Source: Candidatus Zhuqueibacterota bacterium
GTDB taxonomy: Bacteria > Zhuqueibacterota > Zhuqueibacteria > Thermofontimicrobiales > Thiofontviventaceae
DNA length: 13,280 nucleotides
Direction of reading: 5' to 3'
Assembly: GCA_014729735.1 (NCBI GenBank)
Contig: WJJN01000516.1
Span: 1 to 13,280 of the forward strand
Position numbers and translations under genes: made by a program. Every line of letters begins with the position of its first letter. Within the stretch, counting starts at the first letter, position 1. Positions 6,236 through 13,280 of this stretch are shown piece by piece. The notes beneath the pieces are model-generated. The model was given only the letters and a program-made list of their open reading frames with translations, made no database searches and was not told the DNA's origin.

Positions 6236-7165
6236 TTGGACTTAACCAGAAGAGGATTCCTAAAATTTACGGCTGCTGCAGGAACAGTTGGTATTACTAA
6301 CGCCTCTAAAAGCGTTAGAGCCGAGCATAGGAAACCTGTCTCTCCTGATTGGTTGGGTGTTCTGGTGGATACGACAGTATGCATCGGATGTCGAAAATGT
6401 GAATGGGCATGCAAGGACTTTCATAATTTACCAACAGAGCCTATTGACAAATATGAAAACAAAGCAGTTTTCAAAAAGGTTCGACGCCCGGATGCAGAAG
6501 GTTATACTGTTGTAAACTCTTATGACAATCCCAACAATCCGGAAAAGCCGTACTATGTAAAAGTGCAGTGTATGCATTGTAATGATGCAGCCTGTGTTTC
6601 GGCGTGTATTGTCGGAGCTTTTACTAAAGATGAACGTACGGGAGCTGTCATTTATGATGCTTGGAAATGTATCGGCTGTCGTTACTGCATGGCTGCCTGC
6701 CCCTTTCAAATACCTGCTTATGAGTATCAAAACGCCCTCACGCCGCAAATCCGGAAGTGCAATTTGTGTTTTTCCAATCTCAGCAAATACCGAAAACAGC
6801 CTGCCTGTGTGGCAATTTGTCCCATGGAGACAATGATTTTCGGTAAACGCTCGGAATTAATTAAAATTGCACACGACCGAATCAGGAAATATCCGGAGCG
6901 ATATGTTGACCATGTTTATGGCGAACATGAATTAGGCGGCACCTCCTGGCTGTATCTTTCCGGAAAACCGATGTGGGAGATGCATTTCAAGCATTATGAT
7001 GAAAAGCCCATTCCCGCGTATACGGAAACGATTCAGCATTCACTGTTCAAGAACTTTCTGCCGCCACTTGCGCTTTTCAGTATGCTGGGAAGCCTGATGT
7101 GGATTTTCAAGCGGCAGGAACAACGGGAAAAGAAACAAAATAACCAGGAAGGAGGTGGAAAATGA
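6236..7165 (+). CDS. hybA: HybA-like Tat-exported 4x[4Fe-4S] ferredoxin subunit of [NiFe] hydrogenase
   Basis: Periplasmic electron-transfer subunit linking the hydrogenase small subunit to the HybB quinone module. A Tat signal (TRRGFLK at 4-10, then a short hydrophobic segment) starts the 309-aa protein. Four Cys groups match four [4Fe-4S] clusters: C49/52/55/59, C112/115/120/124, C145/148/151/155 and C175/178/191/195. A single C-terminal membrane helix (about 273-291) followed by basic residues is the HybA-type anchor. The start is TTG at 6236, supported by AGGAGG at 6223-6228 seven nt upstream; no ATG or GTG precedes the twin-arginine motif in frame. The last 4 nt overlap the next gene (ATGA), indicating coupled translation. 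First gene of the operon. Confidence 0.93.
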   Translation: MDLTRRGFLKFTAAAGTVGITNASKSVRAEHRKPVSPDWLGVLVDTTVCIGCRKCEWACKDFHNLPTEPIDKYENKAVFKKVRRPDAEGYTVVNSYDNPNNPEKPYYVKVQCMHCNDAACVSACIVGAFTKDERTGAVIYDAWKCIGCRYCMAACPFQIPAYEYQNALTPQIRKCNLCFSNLSKYRKQPACVAICPMETMIFGKRSELIKIAHDRIRKYPERYVDHVYGEHELGGTSWLYLSGKPMWEMHFKHYDEKPIPAYTETIQHSLFKNFLPPLALFSMLGSLMWIFKRQEQREKKQNNQEGGGK

Positions 7166-8355
7166 GTCCGGTCAGGCACGGCGAATATGAACCTGTTGAA
7201 AAGAAATTCCTGACACCCGGCGTTAAATTCCTTATAGCGATTTTTGGAGTCGGTATGATTTTCGGGCTATATCGATTTGTTTTCGGGCTGGGTGCATTAA
7301 CAAATTTAAATGATCAGTATCCATTAGGTCTGTGGATCGGAGTTGATGTTGCATCCGGTGTTGCCCTTGCCGGTGGCGGATTTACAACAGCGGCGCTTAT
7401 TCATATTTTTTACCGCGATCGATATGAAACCATCGGACGACCGGCACATTTAACAGCGATGCTGGGATACACGTTTGTTTCAATCGGCTTGCTATTTGAC
7501 CTCGGCAGATGGTATAATATCTGGCATCCGGCTCTCCCCTCGATGTGGAATTTTAATTCCGCATTGTTCGAAGTCGGCGCCTGCGTTATGCTCTATCTCT
7601 CGGTACTCTATATTGAATTTATCCCGGTTATTGCAGAGCGATTTATAGGAAGTGCACCCAAGATAATTGACGCTATTCTCGGCTTCCTCGATAGAATATT
7701 AGATAAGGTGATGTGGTTCTTCCTGATTTTAGGAGTTGTTCTCTCATGTCTGCATCAATCATCACTGGGCACATTAATGGTTATTGCACCATATAAGATT
7801 CATCCGTTATGGTATACTTCTATTTTGCCGCTGCTTTTCTTGATTTCAGCAATTGCAGTTGGTTTTCCAATGGTCATCTTCGAATCGATTCTTGCATCAA
7901 AATCTTTGGGACGAAAATTAGAGATGGACGTTTTGAGACCGCTCTCGCGTATGATTTCTCCGATACTCGGGGTCTACTGGATCATTAAAATCGTCGATCT
8001 TACAATTCGGGAATCATGGCATTATGTTCTGGAAGGAAGTTTGCAAAGCTATATGTTCCTGATTGAATTCGGAATCGGAGTAACATTGCCATTGATTATG
8101 CTTTTCTCTGAAAATGTTCGTCGTTCTCCGAAATTATTGTTTACTGCCAGCTCGCTATATATCGTATTTGGCGTGTTGCTGAATCGTGTTAATGTGTTTT
8201 TTATCGCATATCAACCACAATTTGCTGTGAGACAATATATTCCTTCAATTGGTGAATTTATGGTAACAATCGGATTAATTGCTGCATTAGTTTTGCTTTA
8301 CAGGGCCTTTGTTACAATCTTTCCAATATTACCGGCGCAGGAGAAAAAAGCGTAA
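7162..8355 (+). CDS. hybB: HybB/NrfD-family integral membrane subunit of hydrogenase
   Basis: Membrane subunit expected to exchange electrons with menaquinone for the periplasmic hydrogenase. The 397 aa carry about ten hydrophobic segments (for example about 22-42, 57-81, 98-115, 133-155, 183-200, 218-240, 264-280, 297-315, 325-345, 364-386). This is the pattern of the HybB branch of the NrfD/PsrC family, with conserved-looking acidic and His residues near membrane edges (D113, E137, H198). There is no haem motif, consistent with HybB, which replaces cytochrome b in this hydrogenase type. ATG 7162 overlaps the preceding gene by 4 nt, with GGAGGTGG immediately upstream inside that gene. A 56-nt gap follows. 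Confidence 0.92.
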   Translation: MSPVRHGEYEPVEKKFLTPGVKFLIAIFGVGMIFGLYRFVFGLGALTNLNDQYPLGLWIGVDVASGVALAGGGFTTAALIHIFYRDRYETIGRPAHLTAMLGYTFVSIGLLFDLGRWYNIWHPALPSMWNFNSALFEVGACVMLYLSVLYIEFIPVIAERFIGSAPKIIDAILGFLDRILDKVMWFFLILGVVLSCLHQSSLGTLMVIAPYKIHPLWYTSILPLLFLISAIAVGFPMVIFESILASKSLGRKLEMDVLRPLSRMISPILGVYWIIKIVDLTIRESWHYVLEGSLQSYMFLIEFGIGVTLPLIMLFSENVRRSPKLLFTASSLYIVFGVLLNRVNVFFIAYQPQFAVRQYIPSIGEFMVTIGLIAALVLLYRAFVTIFPILPAQEKKA

Positions 8356-8411
8356 CACATTTTAAAAGGTAATATGAACTGTGTAACAAATTAAAGGTCA
8401 AGGAGATAAAA

Positions 8412-9263
8412 ATGACAAATAAATTAATAATTATGTTATTCATTATCATACTGGTCATGGCAGTATCCATTTGGGCACAAGATCAAAATTTTCTGGATGA
8501 GCACGCCACTATGAAAGGATTGAACTGCCAGGCTTGTCACGACTGCTTGAATCCGAGTCTACAGGATCCATGCTTGAAATTAGGTCCGCATTTTTTCCTT
8601 GAAGAAGGAATTAAGCTTTCGCAGGAAGATTTACCTCCGGAAGTGGTTGTTATCGATCAGCTTGAAGAACATTATGGACCTGTGAAATTTAAACATCGTA
8701 AGCACATGCACATGGCAGAACGAATTGAAGATTGTGCGGAATGTCATCACTATATTCCACCGGATTATCCGAAGCGAAAATGCGATACCTGCCACAATCC
8801 GGATGTCTTCCGTGACAAACTTGAGACAATCAGTTTGAACGGCGTTTACCATCGTAAATGTCTTGGCTGTCATGTGGAATGGAGTAAAACCACGAATTGC
8901 GAAATTTGTCACGAGGCGAAAATCAAGGAGCATTCCGAAAAGCTTGCCAAATTAATCCCGACGATCATCGAAGCCAAACGACCGGATAAGCTTTTCTTTG
9001 TTACCAGCATGTTTACGGGACCTTATGTTACTTTTTCGCATACCAAGCATTCGAATCATAAAAAGCTTAAATGCGCGGACTGTCATGTGAAGCAACCGTG
9101 TATTGCCTGTCATTATCAGAATGAAAAAGTCGCAGAGATAAGTCCATTGGCTCGTCATGGAGTGCACGGTACATGTCGACAATGCCATGATGTTTTTGCC
9201 AAAGAACAGTGCGGCACCTGTCATAAAGAGACACAGGAAAAAGAGAAAATGGCAGTTAAATAA
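8412..9263 (+). CDS. Periplasmic nonahaem c-type cytochrome
   Basis: Electron carrier predicted to work with the hydrogenase in the periplasm. A Sec signal peptide (about 1-22, hydrophobic core LIIMLFIIILVMAV) is followed by nine CxxCH haem-attachment motifs with Cys at 39, 108, 124, 150, 163, 221, 230, 255 and 267. Many additional His residues (for example H95, H98, H100, H113, H210, H213, H216) can supply distal ligands, so bis-His haems of the class III kind are likely. A Cys/Pro-rich loop follows the first haem (CHDC at 42-45, DPC at 52-54). AAGGAG precedes ATG 8412. It lies between the HybB and small-subunit genes, so it is probably an integral partner of the complex. No exact family name is claimed. 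Confidence 0.92.
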   Translation: MTNKLIIMLFIIILVMAVSIWAQDQNFLDEHATMKGLNCQACHDCLNPSLQDPCLKLGPHFFLEEGIKLSQEDLPPEVVVIDQLEEHYGPVKFKHRKHMHMAERIEDCAECHHYIPPDYPKRKCDTCHNPDVFRDKLETISLNGVYHRKCLGCHVEWSKTTNCEICHEAKIKEHSEKLAKLIPTIIEAKRPDKLFFVTSMFTGPYVTFSHTKHSNHKKLKCADCHVKQPCIACHYQNEKVAEISPLARHGVHGTCRQCHDVFAKEQCGTCHKETQEKEKMAVK

Positions 9264-9305
9264 TTCATCAGTCAATTAGAAATAATAAATATAGAGGAGG
9301 TTAAT

Positions 9306-10298
9306 TTGAGCCCAATTTTAGGAGACATAAACCGCAGGGATTTTATAAAATATACTGCAATGACAGCAGCAGCGTTGGGATTATCTCAAATTGATGTCAT
9401 GAACAAGGTTTCGGAAGCAATGGCTGCGTCATCGTCGGATAAGCCCCCTGTGATATGGTTGGAAGGTCAGGATTGTGCCGGATGTACAACATCTTTTGCC
9501 AGCACGCTCAATCCACCTGCGGCTTCGATAATTCTGGACACAATTTCACTGAGATATCATGAAACAATTATGGCGGCTTCGGGTCATAAGTCCGAGCAAG
9601 CCCTTCATCATACTGTAAAGGAAGGCGGCTATGTATTATTGGTTGAAGGCTCCATTCCTTTGGCAGATGGTCGTTTTTGCATGATTGCCGGTCGCCCGTT
9701 CGAAGAGATCGTCCTGGAATGCGCGAAAAATGCAGCGGCAATTATCGCTGTTGGCGCCTGTGCAACTTATGGCGGAGTTCCGGCTGCTGGTCCCACGGGA
9801 TCTGTCGGTGTCCGCGAAGTTGTGAAAAATAAACCCATCATCAATATATCTACCTGCCCGGTTCACCCGGATCATCTGGTGGGAACGATTGTGTATTACC
9901 TGACAACCGGCAAAGTACCACCGCTGGATAAAGAAGGCAGACCGTTGATGTATTTCGGCGAATCCATTCATGATAATTGCAGGCGACATGCCTATTTTGA
10001 AGAAGGTAAGCTGCTGCAGGACTGGAACGATCCCGAGCAGAAAAACTGGTGTCTGATCGATAAAGGATGCAAGGGACCGGTAACGTATGCGGACTGTTCC
10101 GTACGCCGCTGGAATGATGGCTTGAATTTCTGCATTGATTGTGGCGCTGGCTGCCGCGGCTGTGCAGAGCCAATTTTTTATGCAGGTATGAGCCCGCTTT
10201 ACTCTGATCCCACAGGCAAAGCGGAAGAACTTAAAAAAGAAGCAAAAATACGAGAGGCAAAGAGGAAAGAACTTAACACCGGAAAGGAGGTGAAGTAA
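9306..10298 (+). CDS. hybO: [NiFe] hydrogenase small subunit (HybO-like), Tat-exported, 4-Cys medial cluster
   Basis: Small subunit carrying electrons from the NiFe site through three FeS clusters. A Tat signal (NRRDFIK at 9-15) heads the 330 aa. Proximal cluster ligands are C57, C60, C152 and C184. The extra Cys pair of O2-tolerant enzymes is absent (G59 and G157 in their places), predicting a standard O2-sensitive enzyme. The distal cluster is H222, C225, C249 and C255. At the medial cluster the usual Pro of [3Fe-4S] enzymes is Cys: C264, C276, C283 and C286, with an extra C279. There is no C-terminal membrane helix; the end is charged (about 303-330). The start is TTG 9306, with GAGGAGG upstream; no other start precedes the Tat motif. 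It ends directly against the large subunit. Confidence 0.95.
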   Translation: MSPILGDINRRDFIKYTAMTAAALGLSQIDVMNKVSEAMAASSSDKPPVIWLEGQDCAGCTTSFASTLNPPAASIILDTISLRYHETIMAASGHKSEQALHHTVKEGGYVLLVEGSIPLADGRFCMIAGRPFEEIVLECAKNAAAIIAVGACATYGGVPAAGPTGSVGVREVVKNKPIINISTCPVHPDHLVGTIVYYLTTGKVPPLDKEGRPLMYFGESIHDNCRRHAYFEEGKLLQDWNDPEQKNWCLIDKGCKGPVTYADCSVRRWNDGLNFCIDCGAGCRGCAEPIFYAGMSPLYSDPTGKAEELKKEAKIREAKRKELNTGKEVK

Positions 10299-11861
10299 AT
10301 GGGTAAGAGAATAACTGTCGATCCGGTAACAAGAATAGAGGGGCATCTCAAAATCGATGTTGAAATTGAAAACGGTAAAGTGAAAGATGCATGGAGCTCC
10401 GGTACAATGGCTCGTGGTATCGAACTATTGTTGCGCGGCAAAGATCCCCGCGATGCATCTTATGTAACGTCCCGGATTTGTGGTGTGTGCTATAGTGTTC
10501 ATCAATTGTGTTCTGCATATGCGCTGGATGATGCGTTCGGCGCAAAAGTTCCGACCGGTGGCACGCTGCTGCGCAATCTGGTAATGGGAGCAGAGTACAT
10601 ATATGACCACATGCTGCATTTCTATCATCTGACAGCGCTGGACTACCTCGATGTAATGGCAATTGCTAATTATAAAGGAGATGACAAAGAGCTGCTCGCC
10701 GTAAAAGATAAAATCGTCGGACTGGTAAAGTCGAATGATACTTACCCGCTTACACCTCGTTATAAACCGGATGAATATTGCGTAAACGATCCGGATACGG
10801 TGATTACTGCGGTGAAGCATTATATCGATGCACTGGCAATGCAGGCGAAAGCCAGAAATATGGGTGCAATTTTCGGCGGACGGCAGCCGCATTATCAGAG
10901 TATTGTTGTCGGCGGTCTCACGCAATATCCGGATATCAACCAGGTGTTGCAGTTTAAAACCATGCTCGATGAGCAGGCAAAATTCGTCGAAGAAGTCTAT
11001 ATCCCGGATGTCATGGCATTCGGCACCGGTCCGCTTTTTCCATTAGCGAAAATGGGACTCGGCGGAGGACATTATAATTATCTTTCTTATGGCGCGTTGA
11101 AAACAAATCCGCCGAAGAACGATCTGTTGTTCCCTGCCGGAGTTATCATTGATATGGATCCGGCGAATTTGCGCGTGAAACCTTTTGAAGCTGCCAAAAT
11201 CACCGAATCGGTGAAACATGCGTGGTACAAAGATAGCAAACCATTACATCCGGCGAAAGGCGTTACTGAGTATGATCTGGATAAAGAGAACGGCTATTCT
11301 TTTGTAAAAGCACCGCGCTATGAGGGTCATTCCATGGAAGTAGGACCTTTGGCGCGTATGCTGATCAAAAAAGATCCGGCGTTGATCGATCTGGTGAAGA
11401 AAGGTGCAAAGCCGGGTGCTGTTGCCCGTCATGCGGCACGAGCGATTGAGACCAAGCAAGTTATTGATGCATGTTATAAATGGATCGATCAATTATTGAC
11501 CGAGATGACAAAACCGGGATTCAAAATTCATGATTCGGAAAACTGGGAAATTCCGGACGCTGGCGAAGGAGCGGGATTTTATGAGCCTCCGCGCGGTGCA
11601 CTCGGTCACTGGATCGAAATCGAGGATAAGAAGATCAAGAACTATCAGGCAGTTGTACCGTCAACCTGGAACGCATCACCACGTTGTGACAAAGATGTAC
11701 GCGGACAGTATGAGGAATCACTGATCGGCGCACCGGTACCGGATCCGGATAATCCCATTAATGTGGTGCGAATTATCCGCTCGTTCGATCCCTGTCTGGC
11801 ATGTGCTATTCATCTGATAGATCCGCAATCGAATGAAGTTAAAAAATTCATCGTAGAGTAG
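10299..11861 (+). CDS. hybC: [NiFe] hydrogenase large (catalytic) subunit, HybC-like
   Basis: Binds the NiFe(CN)2CO centre that splits H2; periplasmic, exported with the small subunit as a folded complex because it has no signal of its own. The N-terminal L1 motif RICGVC-x3-H gives C61, C64 and H68. The C-terminal L2 motif DPCLACAIH gives C499, C502 and H505. Both motifs are complete and carry no selenocysteine. A 15-residue tail after H505 (LIDPQSNEVKKFIVE) is the peptide removed by the maturation protease. The early RIEGH motif contributes the Glu used in proton transfer. The 520-aa length is normal for group 1 enzymes. ATG 10299 directly follows the small-subunit stop, with a full AAAGGAGGTG ribosome binding site inside that gene's end. 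Confidence 0.97.
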   Translation: MGKRITVDPVTRIEGHLKIDVEIENGKVKDAWSSGTMARGIELLLRGKDPRDASYVTSRICGVCYSVHQLCSAYALDDAFGAKVPTGGTLLRNLVMGAEYIYDHMLHFYHLTALDYLDVMAIANYKGDDKELLAVKDKIVGLVKSNDTYPLTPRYKPDEYCVNDPDTVITAVKHYIDALAMQAKARNMGAIFGGRQPHYQSIVVGGLTQYPDINQVLQFKTMLDEQAKFVEEVYIPDVMAFGTGPLFPLAKMGLGGGHYNYLSYGALKTNPPKNDLLFPAGVIIDMDPANLRVKPFEAAKITESVKHAWYKDSKPLHPAKGVTEYDLDKENGYSFVKAPRYEGHSMEVGPLARMLIKKDPALIDLVKKGAKPGAVARHAARAIETKQVIDACYKWIDQLLTEMTKPGFKIHDSENWEIPDAGEGAGFYEPPRGALGHWIEIEDKKIKNYQAVVPSTWNASPRCDKDVRGQYEESLIGAPVPDPDNPINVVRIIRSFDPCLACAIHLIDPQSNEVKKFIVE

Positions 11862-11888
11862 AACAGCAACGAAAATCGGAACAATAAT

Positions 11889-12407
11889 GTGAAATCTGGA
11901 TTAAATAAACAGGATGGGGGAAGCGAAAACGCTTCCTCCGTCAGAACTGTTATTTTGGGTATTGGAAATGAACTCCTGTCCGATGAAGGGATAGGAGTTC
12001 ATATTGTTAAGGAGTTAAATACAATGGATGTTCCGCCGGAGATCGAAATTTACGAGGGCGGGACAGACGGATTCGGTTTGCTGAATATAATTATCGATGC
12101 GGATCGGCTCATTGTGATCGATTCGTTACGAGGAGGGAGCGAACCAGGAACAATCTATAAGTTTGATATCGAGGACGCCCCGAGCAGTCCCGACCTTTTC
12201 AAAACTTCAGTTCATCAGATTGGTATATTGGAAGTCATCAATCTGTCCAGCCTCATTGGTAAAACTCCGAAAACGACTGTAATAGGCGTGGAGCCGAAAT
12301 CAATTTCGACCGGAATGGAACTATCTCAACAGATCAAGGAAAAAATTCCGCGAGTCATCGAAATAATTTTTGAAGAACTGAACCTCAAAGCAGCGATCGA
12401 TACATAA
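11889..12407 (+). CDS. hybD: Hydrogenase maturation endopeptidase (HybD/HyaD family)
   Basis: Nickel-dependent cytosolic protease that removes the C-terminal tail of the large subunit after nickel insertion (peptidase family M52). Nickel-probing residues of HybD are present: E33 (in GIGNELLSDEGIG), D78 (VIDSL) and H109 (TSVHQIG). The conserved EGGTDGFGLL segment is at 56-65. Start assignment is uncertain: GTG 11889 gives about 18 residues before the usual first beta strand, and no ATG or GTG lies nearer. The first ATG just upstream, at 11887, is closed at once by TGA. The extra N-terminal codons form a strong RNA hairpin. The gene overlaps the next one by 1 nt. Confidence 0.93.
   Translation: MKSGLNKQDGGSENASSVRTVILGIGNELLSDEGIGVHIVKELNTMDVPPEIEIYEGGTDGFGLLNIIIDADRLIVIDSLRGGSEPGTIYKFDIEDAPSSPDLFKTSVHQIGILEVINLSSLIGKTPKTTVIGVEPKSISTGMELSQQIKEKIPRVIEIIFEELNLKAAIDT
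11916..11939 (+). other. Strong RNA hairpin at the start of hybD
   Basis: GGGGGAAGCG-AAAA-CGCTTCCTCC forms a 10-bp stem (nine Watson-Crick pairs and one G-U) with a 4-nt loop. It sits 54 nt after the large-subunit stop and within the first codons of the assigned hybD frame. No U-run follows, so it is not an intrinsic terminator. It could stabilise the 3' end of the structural-gene mRNA after processing or hold back hybD translation. Confidence 0.5.
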
Positions 12408-12748
12408 TGCATGAGCTATCCATAATCGAAAGTATTATCGATATTATTCTTTCTGAAATGCCAAAGCACAATATGAAAACCGTCGATAAGATTTCTCTGC
12501 GTATTGGTGAAATGCGTCAGGTTGTACCGGAGGCGCTTCATTTCGGGTTTGATTGCCTGAGCGCGAACACTCCGCTGGAAGGCGCCGAGCTATTTATCGA
12601 AAGTGTACCGATTAAGGGACGTTGCAAAGCGTGTGAATCGGAATTTCGGCTGGGCACCTTGTATCAGGAATGTGAAAAATGCAATTCTACGGAGGTTGAA
12701 ATAGTTTCCGGCAAAGAACTGGAGATCGCCGAATTCGAGGGATCGTAG
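12407..12748 (+). CDS. hypA: Hydrogenase nickel-incorporation protein HypA
   Basis: Zinc-binding nickel chaperone that passes nickel, with HypB, to the large-subunit precursor. It starts MHELSI, with the nickel-ligating H2 and E3 of the family; the structural zinc site is C73-x2-C76 and C89-x2-C92. The 113-aa length is standard. ATG 12407 shares its A with the preceding TAA stop (TAATG), a classic coupling arrangement. A 57-nt gap precedes hypB. Confidence 0.97.
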   Translation: MHELSIIESIIDIILSEMPKHNMKTVDKISLRIGEMRQVVPEALHFGFDCLSANTPLEGAELFIESVPIKGRCKACESEFRLGTLYQECEKCNSTEVEIVSGKELEIAEFEGS

Positions 12749-12805
12749 AACCAAATCTGCTTTTGACTTTTCTTAATTGAATCGAAAAACTAAAGGAAAA
12801 CTTCA

Positions 12806-13280
12806 ATGAAAGTATCACTGGTAAAAGATATCTTGCATGCAAACGAACGAATTGCGAATCAGAACCGGGAGCTGTTTACAGAGAAGGGAATTCTCGTTAT
12901 CAATCTGATGAGCGCGCCGGGAGCAGGGAAAACAACGATAATAGAGCATACAATTAATGCATTGAAAAATGATTATCGTATTGGAGTTATCGAAGGCGAC
13001 ATCCAGTCGACTTATGATGCGGATAAAATTTCGGCAACAGGTGTGCAGGTGGTTCAAATTAATACCGGTGGTGCCTGTCATCTCGACGGGAACATGATCC
13101 GCGAAGCATTCGATCAAATCGATCTTGATGCGCTGGACTTATTAATTGTGGAAAACGTCGGAAATCTGGTCTGTCCGGCGGAGTTCAATGTCGGCGAGGA
13201 TTTCAAAGCCATGTTGTTGAGCGTGCCCGAAGGCGACGATAAACCGCTGAAATACCCGTTGATGTTTCACGAATCCGAGG
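12806..13280 (+). CDS. hypB: Hydrogenase nickel-incorporation GTPase HypB (cut by window end)
   Basis: GTPase that drives nickel transfer from HypA. The 158 codons visible run off the window without a stop. Seen: a P-loop SAPGAGKTT at 36-44, the switch region VIEGDIQSTYDADK at 61-74, the GGACHLD metal site (C91, H92) and the third metal ligand C123 in LVCPAEF. These correspond to the C166/H167/C198 set of E. coli HypB. The N-terminus is short and lacks both the CxxCGC high-affinity nickel motif and a His-rich stretch, so nickel storage or high-affinity binding is not expected. ATG 12806 has AAAGGA about 10 nt upstream. The remaining C-terminal part (including the NKxD nucleotide motif) lies outside the window. 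Confidence 0.96.
   Translation, partial: MKVSLVKDILHANERIANQNRELFTEKGILVINLMSAPGAGKTTIIEHTINALKNDYRIGVIEGDIQSTYDADKISATGVQVVQINTGGACHLDGNMIREAFDQIDLDALDLLIVENVGNLVCPAEFNVGEDFKAMLLSVPEGDDKPLKYPLMFHESE

Noticed and set aside
8352..8396. ACACA/TGTGT inverted repeat and GTAACA direct repeat between hybB and the cytochrome gene
   Set aside because: The stem is only about 5 bp with a long loop and no T-run; too weak to call a terminator or regulatory hairpin.
9636..10925. Long minus-strand open frames opposite the hydrogenase subunit genes
   Set aside because: They are mirror frames of strongly coding sequence; the composition (Cys/His/Arg-rich, no domain) is typical of antisense artefacts.
12763..12791. 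TTGACT before hypB as a separate promoter
   Set aside because: No acceptable -10 hexamer lies at 16-18 nt; hypB most likely belongs to the same transcript.
1..13280. CRISPR arrays, tRNA or rRNA genes, insertion sequences
   Set aside because: No regularly spaced repeats, cloverleaf-forming segments, transposase motifs or terminal inverted repeats were found on either strand by eye.

Overview
The window comes from a moderately AT-rich anaerobic bacterium with periplasmic hydrogen metabolism. The evidence is two Tat-exported iron-sulfur proteins, a nonahaem cytochrome c, strong AGGAGG-type ribosome binding sites and an NtrC-type sigma-54 activator. The gene content fits Desulfobacterota or deep-branching anaerobes such as Calditrichota/KSB1-like lineages, but nothing in the sequence fixes the phylum.

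Left block (110-3684, + strand): a membrane histidine kinase whose extracytoplasmic sensor carries a CxxCH haem-type motif, an NtrC-family sigma-54 response regulator, and an archaemetzincin zinc peptidase starting 7 nt after the regulator. A rho-independent terminator at about 3717-3754 follows. It can serve the convergent block as well.

Convergent block (5313-3810, - strand): two paralogous proteins built on a glycine-cleavage H-protein (lipoyl/biotinyl-like) fold. One has an N-terminal membrane anchor; the other has an N-terminal Cys-rich motif. Both lack lysine at the position aligned with the lipoyl-lysine, and both share a C-terminal module ending in a TxxDGG motif. A sigma-54-type promoter (TGGCACG-N4-TTGAA, - strand, 5379-5364) lies just upstream. 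This makes the pair the best visible target of the neighbouring two-component system.

Intergenic region (5314-6235): about 920 bp, very AT-rich. It holds the sigma-54 candidate, AT dyads upstream of it, a good sigma-70-like promoter on the + strand (5555-5583), a short higher-GC stretch that may be a gene remnant (5874-6053), and a 17-bp operator-like dyad (6144-6160).

Right block (6236-end, + strand): a compact uptake [NiFe]-hydrogenase operon of the Hyb (group 1) type. In order it encodes a HybA-like ferredoxin, a HybB/NrfD-type membrane quinone module, a nonahaem cytochrome c, the small subunit, the large subunit, the maturation endopeptidase HybD, and the nickel-insertion proteins HypA and HypB (HypB runs off the window). 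The inferred flow is H2 -> NiFe site -> three FeS clusters -> HybA and/or the cytochrome -> HybB -> menaquinone, or outward through the cytochrome.

The most interesting part is the left half: a putative haem-sensing kinase, a sigma-54 activator, an archaemetzincin and two lipoyl-site-less H-protein paralogues beside a hydrogenase. It looks like a redox or H2-responsive regulatory module whose effector proteins have no function I can assign.
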